DNA from: Caryophanales bacterium UBA3210
Lineage (GTDB): Bacteria > Bacillota_I > Bacilli_A > RFN20 > CAG-449
NCBI GenBank assembly: GCA_002363635.1
Contig: DEWM01000107.1
Span: 1 to 18,717 of the forward strand
Reading direction: 5' to 3'
DNA: 18,717 nt
Part shown: positions 7,036 through 13,984 of the stretch, piece by piece
Layout: every line of letters begins with the position of its first letter
Position numbering within the stretch: position 1 is the stretch's first letter
Notes under the pieces: model-generated
The model's database searches: none
Told to the model about the DNA's origin: nothing
Seen by the model: only the letters and a program-made list of their open reading frames with translations
Position numbers and translations under genes: made by a program

Positions 7036-7779
7036 ATGAAACGTTCATCATTACTCGCACAATTAATATATCGTTCAATTTTAGTTATTGTCGGTATTAC
7101 AGGTGCAATTTTAGGCTTTGTAAATAAAGGAACACATTGTTTCTTATTTTACACTTATTGGTCAGGTTGGTTTGCAACTATTGTTGCGATTACTACATTA
7201 GTATCTACTATTTTACAATTAGCAAAGGGAGAAAAAGAAGGATATAACAAATTTATTCCTATCTTAAAGTTCTGCGCTAATATTATGATTATTGCAACAT
7301 TTGTTGTTGCAGGCTTTGTTTTACCAGATAAAATTTGGATGAAAGAATATTGGACTTATGCAACTGGTATTTTCTATCACTTCTTACTTCCAATTATGAC
7401 TGTTGTTGATTCAGTCTTATTTGACAAAAAACAATCATATCGTTTAGTTTATCCATTCATTGGATTTATTCCATCATTATTATATTGGATTATTGTTATT
7501 TGGAGATTCTTAGCATATAGAAGTGCATGTGGAGGTCATATTCCTCAAGCAGAATGGGCATATTATTATCCATATGGCTTTACTAACATTGATAACAAAG
7601 CATCTTTAGGTGGCTTAATTGGCTTACTTGCGGGTATTTTAGTAGCATTAATCTTAATTGGCTTTATTTATTGGACAGTCGATAAATTAGTTAAAGTAGA
7701 TGGTAAAACTAAGTTTGAAAACAAAATTAACGAAGAAGAGATGACTGATATTATCCATCTATTAAAAAAGAATAAATAA
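7036..7779 (+). CDS. Pr6Pr / FAR-17a-like six-helix membrane protein
   Basis: Integral membrane protein of 247 residues with six to seven hydrophobic helices and no enzyme signature I can prove. It resembles the Pr6Pr/FAR-17a(AIG1)-like group: a first loop with FLFYTYWSGWFATIVA, a central IFYHFLLPIMTVVDSVLFDKK (His and Asp separated as in the family's H...LP...D block), and a YYYPYGFTNIDNKASLGG block near the last helix. Eukaryotic AIG1/ADTRP relatives hydrolyse fatty acid esters of hydroxy fatty acids through conserved Thr and His; whether this protein does so is speculation. It is monocistronic and divergent from tetR, with which it probably forms a regulator-target pair. Confidence 0.6.
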   Translation: MKRSSLLAQLIYRSILVIVGITGAILGFVNKGTHCFLFYTYWSGWFATIVAITTLVSTILQLAKGEKEGYNKFIPILKFCANIMIIATFVVAGFVLPDKIWMKEYWTYATGIFYHFLLPIMTVVDSVLFDKKQSYRLVYPFIGFIPSLLYWIIVIWRFLAYRSACGGHIPQAEWAYYYPYGFTNIDNKASLGGLIGLLAGILVALILIGFIYWTVDKLVKVDGKTKFENKINEEEMTDIIHLLKKNK

Positions 7780-7785
7780 AAATAC

Positions 7786-7830
7786 AAACCATTTAGTTAA
7801 AGATAATTAGCTAAGTGGTTTTTATTTTAT
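7786..7830 (+). terminator. terminator after Pr6Pr-like gene
   Basis: An 11-bp stem with one G-U, AAACCATTTAG (7786-7796) with CTAAGTGGTTT (7811-7821), followed by TTATTTTAT. Confidence 0.85.
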
Positions 7831-7850
7831 AAATAATATATTTAAGTGTA

Positions 7851-7888
7851 GAGTTCGAAAACTATAAAAATATAAAACAAGAGTTCGA
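7851..7888 (+). repeat. 30-bp spaced direct repeat GAGTTCGA upstream of transporter operon
   Basis: GAGTTCGAAAA (7851) recurs as GAGTTCGAGAAA (7881), exactly 30 bp apart (about three helical turns). It lies in the gene-free stretch 7831-8011 before the methyltransferase-ABC operon, where no coding sequence is supported. Confidence 0.4.
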
Positions 7889-7975
7889 GAAAAATGAGAG
7901 AAATAAAACTTTTGTCATTAAATGTCTTATAAATCTTTAAAATATAAGTATTTTCCTATTTATTTTGTTTGTTTT

Positions 7976-7994
7976 AATAGATATACTATCTATT
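7976..7994. promoter_or_regulatory. 19-bp palindrome on operon promoter, candidate operator
   Basis: Perfect arms AATAGATA (7976-7983) and TATCTATT (7987-7994) around TAC. The sequence TATACT (7982-7987) inside it is a fair -10, though no convincing -35 is seen. The ribosome site AAAGGAG follows at 7997-8003. The location suggests repression of the importer operon, for example by a metal-sensing regulator; the motif is not a recognisable Fur or MntR consensus. Confidence 0.5.
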
Positions 7995-8011
7995 GCAAAA
8001 GGAGATTAATT

Positions 8012-8602
8012 ATGGAACTTGCTAATCAAACACAAATGAAAAATTTCTTTGATGAACTTGCTAAAACTTGGGATTCAAGACAAAAAGAGATATCTCCTAG
8101 AGATGAATTAATTAAATCTTTACCTATTGATAATAATGATTTAGTTCTTGATTTAGCATGTGGTACAGGCATTGTTTCTAATCTCATTTATCAAAAAACA
8201 AATAGACAAGTAATTGGTCTAGATATTTCTTCAGAAATGATTAGTCGTGCCAAAGCAAAGTATAGTGAAGATATCGCGAAATATTTTGTTGGAGATTTTT
8301 ATGATTTTAAATATGAAGAAAGCTTTAACGCTATTGTAGTTTTTGATGCTTTTCCTCATTTTACTGATAAAAATAAATTTATAGCATCATGTAGAAATAA
8401 TCTTAAAGATAAAGGCTATTTATGTATTCTTCATGATTTAGGTAGAGAAGAACTTGCTCATCATCACGCAGGTAGAGTAATGCAATATTCTTTAGATTTA
8501 TTATCTCCATTAGAAGAATATGAATATTTCAAAGAAGAATATGATTTAATTGCAAGTTACGAAGATGAAACTAGATATTTATTAATAATGAGAAAAAAAT
8601 AA
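8012..8602 (+). CDS. class I SAM-dependent methyltransferase, first gene of importer operon
   Basis: Soluble Rossmann-fold methyltransferase of 196 residues. Motif I VLDLACGTG is at about residues 45-53, with the acidic end of strand 2 in VIGLDISSEMISRAK and an FNAIVVFDAFPHF segment at strand 4. Substrate unknown. I chose the ATG at 8012 because AAAGGAG lies seven to eight bases upstream; the longer frame from 7922 would add 30 residues (MSYKSLKYKYF...) that have no ribosome site and precede the conserved fold. Its stop is one base from the permease start, so it is cotranscribed with the FecCD-type importer. The pairing suggests the product acts on the imported ligand or on a chelator (metallophore, tetrapyrrole or metalloid), which is inference. 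Confidence 0.85.
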   Translation: MELANQTQMKNFFDELAKTWDSRQKEISPRDELIKSLPIDNNDLVLDLACGTGIVSNLIYQKTNRQVIGLDISSEMISRAKAKYSEDIAKYFVGDFYDFKYEESFNAIVVFDAFPHFTDKNKFIASCRNNLKDKGYLCILHDLGREELAHHHAGRVMQYSLDLLSPLEEYEYFKEEYDLIASYEDETRYLLIMRKK

Positions 8603-8603
8603 G

Positions 8604-9662
8604 ATGACAACAATTTTAGATCAAAGAAAAAATATTAGAACTAGAAAAATTATTACTTTAGCTATTTTAGCATTTTTAGTAATAGTTGTTTTCTTTTTGT
8701 CTTTATTTATCGGCAACGGAAAAGATTTTATGTCTTTAGTTAATGGCTTTTTTCATAAGGGAAGTCGAATTGATGAAATCTTAGTCTATAATATTGCTCT
8801 TCCTCGAGCATTAGCAGGATTACTTGTTGGAATTGGTCTAGCCATATCTGGCGTCATTATGCAAGTTGATTTAAATAATACAATGGCGTCTCCTTCAACA
8901 TTAGGTGTTAGTAATGCTGCAGTCCTTGGTGCAAACCTTGCTATTACAATTTTGAGTGGTGGTTATTTTGATTCTAATAATGGTTCTTATTGGAATATGA
9001 ATAATCCATATGTAGTTACTATATTTGCCTTTATTTTTTCAGTAATTTGCGTATTAGTAATTCTTGGAATGTCAGCATTTAAGAATTTCTCACCTAATAC
9101 TGTTATTTTATCTGGTATTGCACTTGGCGCGATGTTTACTGCTATTACTACAATTTTACAATATTTTGCAACCGATACTCAGCTTGCAGGTATGGTTTAT
9201 TGGTCATTTGGAGACTTAAGTAGAGCAACATATACAGATGATTACATTATTCTAACTGTAGTATTAATTTCATTTGTTTATTTTATGATTTATTCATTTC
9301 AATTTAATGCATTAAATCAAGGTGATTTTACTGCTAAATCATTAGGAGTAAATGTAAATATGTTAAGATTTGTCTCATTATTACTTGCTTCATTGTGTAC
9401 AGCAGTTTGTATTTCATTTGTAGGAATTATTGGATTCCTTGGAATTCTTGCTCCACATATTGTAAGGAGAATTATTGGTAACGATTATCGTTATTTAATT
9501 CCAGGTAGTGCCTTAATGGGTGCCTTAATTTTGTTAAGTTCTGATTTATTGTCTAAAGTAATTCTAAAAGATTTATCTTTACCAGTTGGCGCAATTACTT
9601 CATTATTTGGGGCACCATTCTTCTTATATATTATCTTTAGAAGAAAGGAGAATTTAAACTAA
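8604..9662 (+). CDS. FecCD/BtuC-family ABC importer permease
   Basis: Transmembrane subunit of a type II ABC importer (iron-siderophore, heme, vitamin B12 or metal chelate), 352 residues with about ten hydrophobic helices. Family blocks: YNIALPRALAGLLVGIGLAISGVIMQ, LNNTMASPSTLGVSNAAVLGANLAI, VYWSFGDLSRATY, and the C-terminal coupling region FVGIIGFLGILAPHIVRRIIGNDYRYLIPGSALMGALILLSSD followed by LPVGAITSLFGAPFFLYIIF. It starts one base after the methyltransferase stop, without a strong Shine-Dalgarno, which indicates translational coupling. Its own stop overlaps the ATPase start (TAATG). It would act as a homodimer with two copies of the downstream ATPase. Confidence 0.93.
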   Translation: MTTILDQRKNIRTRKIITLAILAFLVIVVFFLSLFIGNGKDFMSLVNGFFHKGSRIDEILVYNIALPRALAGLLVGIGLAISGVIMQVDLNNTMASPSTLGVSNAAVLGANLAITILSGGYFDSNNGSYWNMNNPYVVTIFAFIFSVICVLVILGMSAFKNFSPNTVILSGIALGAMFTAITTILQYFATDTQLAGMVYWSFGDLSRATYTDDYIILTVVLISFVYFMIYSFQFNALNQGDFTAKSLGVNVNMLRFVSLLLASLCTAVCISFVGIIGFLGILAPHIVRRIIGNDYRYLIPGSALMGALILLSSDLLSKVILKDLSLPVGAITSLFGAPFFLYIIFRRKENLN

Positions 9663-10417
9663 TGTTAGATGTTAAGAGTTTATCTTTCTCCTATAGTAAA
9701 GAGAAAATCACAATCAGTGATATAAATTTTGAATTAAATGCAGGTGAAGTATGTTCAATTGTCGGTCCTAATGGTGCAGGTAAATCTACTTTACTTAAGT
9801 GTTTAGATTCGTTAATTAAAATTAGAAGCGGTTCGATAATTTTAGATAATCAGGACGTTATTAAAATGAATCGTAGAGAACGTGCTAAAAATATTGCGTA
9901 TGTTTCTCAAAATAGTCAAACTTCTCCATTAAGCGTATATGACACAATTATGCTTGGAAGAATGCCTTTTTCTTCATTTTATACTAATGAAGAAGATGCT
10001 AAAAGAGTAGAAAAGATTATCGAAGAGATGGAACTTACTTCTTTAGCAAATAAGTCTATTACAGAATTATCTGGCGGTGAACTTCAAAAAGTTATGATTG
10101 CTAGAGCATTAGTTGGTGAACCAAAGGTTTTATTACTTGATGAACCTACTAATAATTTAGATATTCATAATCAATTAAAATTATTTAGTTTAGTAAAAAA
10201 ACTCGCCAAAGAAAAAAATATTATCGTTATTATTATTGTTCATGATTTAAATATGTCTTTAGACATTTCAAATAAAATATTAGTTTTATCAGAAGGTAGA
10301 ATGGAAGCGTTTGGGAATAAAGAAGTTCTAACTTCAAAATTGATTGAAGATGTATTTAAAGTGAAAAACAAAATTATTACTCAAGAGGGAAAGGATTTAA
10401 TTATTTATGAAGAGTAA
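9662..10417 (+). CDS. ABC importer ATP-binding protein (FepC/BtuD type)
   Basis: Cytosolic ATPase that drives the importer, 251 residues. Walker A GPNGAGKST (residues about 35-43), Q-loop in YVSQNSQ, signature LSGGELQKVMIARAL (about 138-152), Walker B VLLLDEPTNNLD (about 158-169), and H-loop IIVHD (about 193-197) are all intact. AGAAAGGAG precedes the start. The frame overlaps the permease stop by one base and the binding protein start by eleven bases, so the four genes are tightly coupled. It belongs to the iron/B12 importer ATPase branch on overall similarity to FecE/FhuC/BtuD proteins. Confidence 0.95.
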   Translation: MLDVKSLSFSYSKEKITISDINFELNAGEVCSIVGPNGAGKSTLLKCLDSLIKIRSGSIILDNQDVIKMNRRERAKNIAYVSQNSQTSPLSVYDTIMLGRMPFSSFYTNEEDAKRVEKIIEEMELTSLANKSITELSGGELQKVMIARALVGEPKVLLLDEPTNNLDIHNQLKLFSLVKKLAKEKNIIVIIIVHDLNMSLDISNKILVLSEGRMEAFGNKEVLTSKLIEDVFKVKNKIITQEGKDLIIYEE

Positions 10418-11573
10418 AAAGTTATTATTAAGCACAGCAATATTATTAAGCTTAGTATCATGTGGGGGAGGAAGTAGTGAAGTAAGTAACTCAATTTCTG
10501 AAAATACAGAAGTTAAAATTACAGATTTAGCTAATAGAGAACTTACTATTGATACTTCTAAAGTCAACAAAGTAGTCTGCGTCGGTGCAGGTGCATTAAG
10601 ATTATATTCATACGTCGGTGATATGAATAAATTATCAGGTGCAGAAGATATCGATAGAACTACTGGAGAAAAAGGATCTAATCCATTTGTTACAGCATCA
10701 AGACCATATTATGATGTTAACAAAGATTTATTAAAGAATTTACCAACATGTGGACTTGGTGGACCTATGCACCAAAGTGCAGAAGCTGATAAAATCTTAG
10801 CATGTGAACCAGATGTAGTTTTCTCATTATATACAGATCCAAAAGCTGCAAATGATTTACAAGAAAAATTAGGTGGTATTCCAGTTGTTGTTTTAAAATA
10901 TGGTCAACAGTCAGTATTTGATGACAATATTAAAAAATCATTAAGAGTTTTAGGCCAAGTTTTAAATAAATCAGAAAAAGCAGAAAATCTTATTTCATAC
11001 ATTGATACCTCTAAAACAGAACTTCAAAATAAAACAAAAGATGTTAAAGATGAAGATAAAGAATCAGTTTATATTGGTTGTTTAGGTAACTGGGGAAAGC
11101 AGTCAATTTATTCAACATCAACATCTTATCCATTATTTACAGTTTCAGGTATTAAGAATGTTTTAGAAGGTAATGTTTCAATTACTCAAGGAAATGTTGA
11201 CCCTGGTTCATTTGTTGCAAGCAATCCAGATAAAATTATCATAGATGCTGCAGGTGTTGATTTATTTAAAACAACATATAGTGAAGATCCAGATAAATTC
11301 AATGCAATGAATGCATTTAAAAATGGAGAAATTTATTTACAGATGCCATTTAATGCATATTATACAAACCTTGAAATTGCTTTAATGGATGCTTATTATG
11401 ATGCATCAGTTGTCTTTACTGAACAATATAAAGGTTTTGATTTAGACGCTAAATGTAAAGAAATTTCAGAAGCATTCCTTGGGGTAGATTGCTACGACTC
11501 AATTAAGAACGCTAAGTCATCTCACGGTGGCTTCCAAAAAATTAGTAACCCTCAAGAATTCTTTGCAGCATAA
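10407..11573 (+). CDS. ABC importer substrate-binding lipoprotein
   Basis: Surface lipoprotein that delivers ligand to the FecCD-type permease, 388 residues. A signal peptide MKSKKLLLSTAILLSLVSC ends in a lipobox LVSC, followed by a flexible Gly/Ser linker; Cys19 would be lipidated. The mature part is a cluster-A helical-backbone periplasmic-type fold: ITDLANRELTIDTSKVNKVVCVGAGALRLYSYVG, ADKILACEPDVVFSLY, a long central helix around KAENLISYID, and a C-terminal GEIYLQMPFNAYYTNLEIALMDAYYDA ... GVDCYD...GGFQKI. This resembles the binding proteins annotated as iron, cobalamin or tungstate-like in anaerobes, and the ligand cannot be fixed. The ATG lies inside the ATPase gene. Confidence 0.9.
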   Translation: MKSKKLLLSTAILLSLVSCGGGSSEVSNSISENTEVKITDLANRELTIDTSKVNKVVCVGAGALRLYSYVGDMNKLSGAEDIDRTTGEKGSNPFVTASRPYYDVNKDLLKNLPTCGLGGPMHQSAEADKILACEPDVVFSLYTDPKAANDLQEKLGGIPVVVLKYGQQSVFDDNIKKSLRVLGQVLNKSEKAENLISYIDTSKTELQNKTKDVKDEDKESVYIGCLGNWGKQSIYSTSTSYPLFTVSGIKNVLEGNVSITQGNVDPGSFVASNPDKIIIDAAGVDLFKTTYSEDPDKFNAMNAFKNGEIYLQMPFNAYYTNLEIALMDAYYDASVVFTEQYKGFDLDAKCKEISEAFLGVDCYDSIKNAKSSHGGFQKISNPQEFFAA

Positions 11574-11577
11574 AATA

Positions 11578-11620
11578 AATGAACCTTATTTGAGAAAACT
11601 CATCTAAGGTTCATTTTTTT
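11578..11620. terminator. bidirectional terminator between importer operon and HD gene
   Basis: An 11-bp stem AATGAACCTTA (11578-11588) with TAAGGTTCATT (11605-11615), an inner GA/TC pair, and a plus-strand tail of T's to 11620. The minus strand continues TATTTTA. The HD gene stop (11619) lies in the T-run. Confidence 0.88.
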
Positions 11621-12296
11621 AGATTAATTCTAAACCATTAATAATTAATTTAAATCTTGCATCTAAATGTTTTGCAGCAAGCTTACATAATTTCATACGT
11701 TCCATAAAGATTTCAAAATAATCCATAACATCGGTAATTTCAGTATCAATTGTCATATTACAGATAATTGCACGATTTTCTTTATCAATTTCTACTTGAG
11801 AAGAGATAACAGCGTAATTAACACGTAAATGGATGTTGCCATGAGCCTCTTCTTTAGTAACTGTTGATCTTACTCTAGTTCTTCTAACGTCTGTCTTATC
11901 TGCAATGATTAAGGCTGCTGCAATTGAGTTGACAGGGTAAGCAGCTGATTCATCGTGATTACCAATTGCGGCAATAATTGGTGAAATATCTTTTGGCTCC
12001 ATTTCAAGTCTAGTTAAGATATTAAACGCCATCATTGCACCGACTTGACCATGTCCTACACGGTTAATTCCATTACCAATATCGTGCATGTATGCTGCAA
12101 TTTGACCTAGTCTAATTTCTCTAGGTGAATATGAAAAGCCTGTTAAAATGTCTTTTACTACTTTGCAGCATTTTAAAACATGTCCATAAGAGTGGTCTGT
12201 AAAACCTTGTGCTGCTAAAGAAGCATCTGCCATTTGTACATAGTTTGCAATTTCTTTATTGTTTCTAATTTCATCAAAAGTAATTTCTTTACCCAT
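11619..12296 (-). CDS. HD-domain metal-dependent phosphohydrolase
   Basis: Cytosolic HD-superfamily protein, 225 residues. Metal ligands in order: H of TDHSYGHVLKCCKVV (residues about 34-46), the HD pair in AAYMHDIGNGINRVGHGQVGAMMAF (about 67-92), H of IAAIGNHDESAAYP (about 107-120) and D of ALIIADKTDVRRTR (about 127-141). HD proteins act on nucleotides, cyclic nucleotides or (p)ppGpp; nothing here chooses between them. The part after residue 145 is a mixed alpha/beta extension. A GGGAG site precedes the ATG, and a strong promoter lies at 12333-12361. The gene is alone in its transcript. Confidence 0.87.
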   Translation of the reverse strand: MGKEITFDEIRNNKEIANYVQMADASLAAQGFTDHSYGHVLKCCKVVKDILTGFSYSPREIRLGQIAAYMHDIGNGINRVGHGQVGAMMAFNILTRLEMEPKDISPIIAAIGNHDESAAYPVNSIAAALIIADKTDVRRTRVRSTVTKEEAHGNIHLRVNYAVISSQVEIDKENRAIICNMTIDTEITDVMDYFEIFMERMKLCKLAAKHLDARFKLIINGLELI

Positions 12297-12332
12297 AAAT
12301 ATCTCCCAAATATATGAATATATATTTTTAAT

Positions 12333-12361
12333 ATAATAATCTTCTTTAAAGAAGTTGTCAA
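12333..12361 (-). promoter_or_regulatory. promoter of HD gene with palindrome in spacer
   Basis: On the minus strand a perfect -35 TTGACA (12361-12356), 17-bp spacer, and -10 TATTAT (12338-12333). The spacer contains the perfect 14-bp palindrome CTTCTTTAAAGAAG (12341-12354), which would fit a repressor sitting between the two elements. Confidence 0.7.
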
Positions 12362-12362
12362 A

Positions 12363-12378
12363 TGATAAAATTTTATCA
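12363..12378. repeat. 16-bp perfect palindrome between divergent promoters
   Basis: TGATAAAA (12363-12370) directly abuts its complement TTTTATCA (12371-12378), immediately upstream of the HD gene -35 and about 28 bp upstream of the -35 of the small RNA. It is all A/T except the outer G/C pair, so chance is a real possibility. Confidence 0.35.
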
Positions 12379-12405
12379 ATTTAAGAAAAAAATATAATTT
12401 GGGTA

Positions 12406-12434
12406 TTTACAAAATTTAAAAAAGGTCGTATATT
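12406..12434 (+). promoter_or_regulatory. promoter of structured small RNA
   Basis: -35 TTTACA (12406-12411), 17-bp spacer, -10 TATATT (12429-12434), each one mismatch from consensus. The predicted start, about 12441, coincides with the first base of the RNA's closing helix. Confidence 0.6.
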
Positions 12435-12440
12435 CTAGTA

Positions 12441-12587
12441 AAGGCAATTTAAAACCTTGGTAAAACAATCCGTCTAGCATCATAAGATCAGTCTGTGGTG
12501 AAATTAATTATAGGGAGTAATTAGTGGAACCTGACGTAAAGGTCTTAGTGTATGAAAGATTAGGAATTGTCTTTTTTTTATTTTTTT
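12441..12587 (+). ncRNA. unidentified structured small RNA, about 140 nt
   Basis: No protein is encoded here, but the stretch has a promoter, a long-range closing helix and a U-run. Closing helix: AGGCAATTT (12442-12450) with GAATTGTCT (12564-12572), two G-U pairs. Nested inside: ACCTT (12454-12458) with AAGGT (12539-12543), then CGTC (12471-12474) with GACG (12533-12536), enclosing two hairpins: CATCAT/GTGGTG (12478-12483/12495-12500) with an inner AGA-TCAG-TCT, and ATTAATTA/TAATTAGT (12503-12510/12518-12525) with loop TAGGGAG. The 3' helix strand runs into T8-A-T7 (12572-12587), so it can also act in termination. No plus-strand gene follows, which argues for a free small RNA and against a leader. 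6S RNA is one alternative by shape (5' end paired to 3' end, with a bulge); it does not match SRP RNA, tmRNA or RNase P. Family unknown to me. Confidence 0.6.
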
Positions 12588-12616
12588 AATAAAAAAAAGA
12601 CCGAAGTCTTCTAAAT
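12588..12616 (-). terminator. terminator of MATE gene
   Basis: On the minus strand, AGAAGAC (12612-12606) pairs with GTCTTTT around a TTCG tetraloop, and a T8 run follows (12598-12591). It faces the terminator of the small RNA; the two T-runs form a perfect 14-bp inverted repeat (12569-12582/12588-12601). Confidence 0.85.
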
Positions 12617-12629
12617 GTATAAGTATGGA

Positions 12630-13973
12630 TTAATATCCATATTTTTTCTTTTGAGTAACAAAGAAGAATATTGTCATTAAAGAAGAGCCGATTTCTGCAA
12701 AAACTGCAGAAGCGTAGACTCCGTCAACCTGCCATAGTAAAGGTAAAGTAAGTACACATACTAATTCAAATACTAATGATCTAACAATAGAAATAATCGC
12801 TGAGATTAAGCCGTTATTTAATGAAGTGAAGAAGGCACTTGCAAACATACTAAATCCACATGTTAAATATACAAAAGCATATATTCTATTAGCACGTGTT
12901 GAAATGCTTGCTAAATTTTCATTACCTGCAGCAAAGAAGATAGATAAAGGAGATGCTACTAGTTGGGCTAGAGAAAACATTAATACCCCAGTAAGAGCAA
13001 TTAATATTAATGATTTTTTAAAGACATTATGTAATTCTTCTTTATTTTGAGAGCCATAATTATATCCAACAATTGGAGACGTGCCGATAGAGTAACCAAT
13101 AAATATTGCCATAAAGACATAAGAAATATACATGATGATGCCGTAAGAAGAGACTCCATCAACTCCAGCATATTTTAATAATTGTGCGTTGTAAAACATT
13201 GAGACAATAGAACCAGAAATATTTGTAATAAATTCTGATAAGCCGTTAGAGAATACTTTTATTAAGGCTTTTCCTTCGAATTTAGTTTTACCTAAATGGA
13301 TAATTAAATCTTTTTTATGTGTAAAATAAATAATAGGACCGATAGAAGCAATAGCGCATCCTGCTAAAGAAGCAAGTGCCGCACCTTCTACTGAAAGATT
13401 GAATAAACCAATTAATAATGCGTCTAAAACAATATTTGTTAAACCTGCTCCAAGAATAAATAAGAATCCTGTTTTTGGCTTTTCTGCTGCAACAAAGAAA
13501 GCTTGAAAAACATTTTGAAGGATAAATAAAGAAACAGTTACCATCCCGATATGACCGTATCTAATCGCGTAATTTACCATTTCTTCAGTAGATGTAGAAG
13601 AAATGGATGCCATAAATCTAACAAATGGTTCAGTTGTAATATATCCAACAATTCCTAGAATTATGCTTAAAAATATTGCAGTATAAATAATTAAAGAAAA
13701 TAGTGAATTTGCTTCTTTATTATTCTTTTCTCCTAGAGTTTTACTAACTAAGGCAGTACCACCGCTTCCAAGCATAAAACCAATTCCACCTAAAATCATA
13801 ATATAAGGGAATACTAGATTAACACCTGCAAAAGCATCGTTACCTGCAAATTGTGAGATAAAAATACCGTCTACAATTGTGTATAACGATGAAAATATTG
13901 ACATTATAATTGAGAAAATAACTGCGTGAAATATATGTTTATAAGTAAAATGATCATTTAGTCTAACTCTCAT
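12630..13973 (-). CDS. MATE-family multidrug/guanidinium exporter, MepA-like
   Basis: Integral membrane cation-coupled exporter, 447 residues, 12 helices in two related halves, the usual MATE length. Family features: YTIVDGIFISQFAGNDAFAGVNLVFP after helix 1, GSGGTALVSKTLGEKNNKEAN at the first cytosolic loop, FVAAEKPKTGFLFILGAGLTNIVLDALLIGLFNLSVEGAALASLAG, and the second-half YSIGTSPIVGYNYGSQNKEELHNVFKKSL. It is closest in pattern to the MepA branch of Bacillota. The ATG follows AAGGAG. The 5' leader carries a two-hairpin kissing-loop element of the guanidine-IV (mepA motif) type, so guanidinium or small biguanide export is the likely job (family knowledge plus inference). Confidence 0.92.
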   Translation of the reverse strand: MRVRLNDHFTYKHIFHAVIFSIIMSIFSSLYTIVDGIFISQFAGNDAFAGVNLVFPYIMILGGIGFMLGSGGTALVSKTLGEKNNKEANSLFSLIIYTAIFLSIILGIVGYITTEPFVRFMASISSTSTEEMVNYAIRYGHIGMVTVSLFILQNVFQAFFVAAEKPKTGFLFILGAGLTNIVLDALLIGLFNLSVEGAALASLAGCAIASIGPIIYFTHKKDLIIHLGKTKFEGKALIKVFSNGLSEFITNISGSIVSMFYNAQLLKYAGVDGVSSYGIIMYISYVFMAIFIGYSIGTSPIVGYNYGSQNKEELHNVFKKSLILIALTGVLMFSLAQLVASPLSIFFAAGNENLASISTRANRIYAFVYLTCGFSMFASAFFTSLNNGLISAIISIVRSLVFELVCVLTLPLLWQVDGVYASAVFAEIGSSLMTIFFFVTQKKKYGY

Positions 13974-13984
13974 ATCAAACTCCT

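Noticed and set aside
7922..8011. Upstream extension of the methyltransferase frame (30 codons)
   Set aside because: It has no ribosome site and would code through the palindrome and the AAAGGAG that serves the ATG at 8012.
12441..12587. Identification of the small RNA as SRP RNA, tmRNA or RNase P
   Set aside because: The conserved SRP helix-8 core (GGAAGGAAGCAGC-like), a tmRNA tRNA-like end and the RNase P core are missing, and the length fits none of the longer RNAs. 6S remains possible by shape only, so no name was given.
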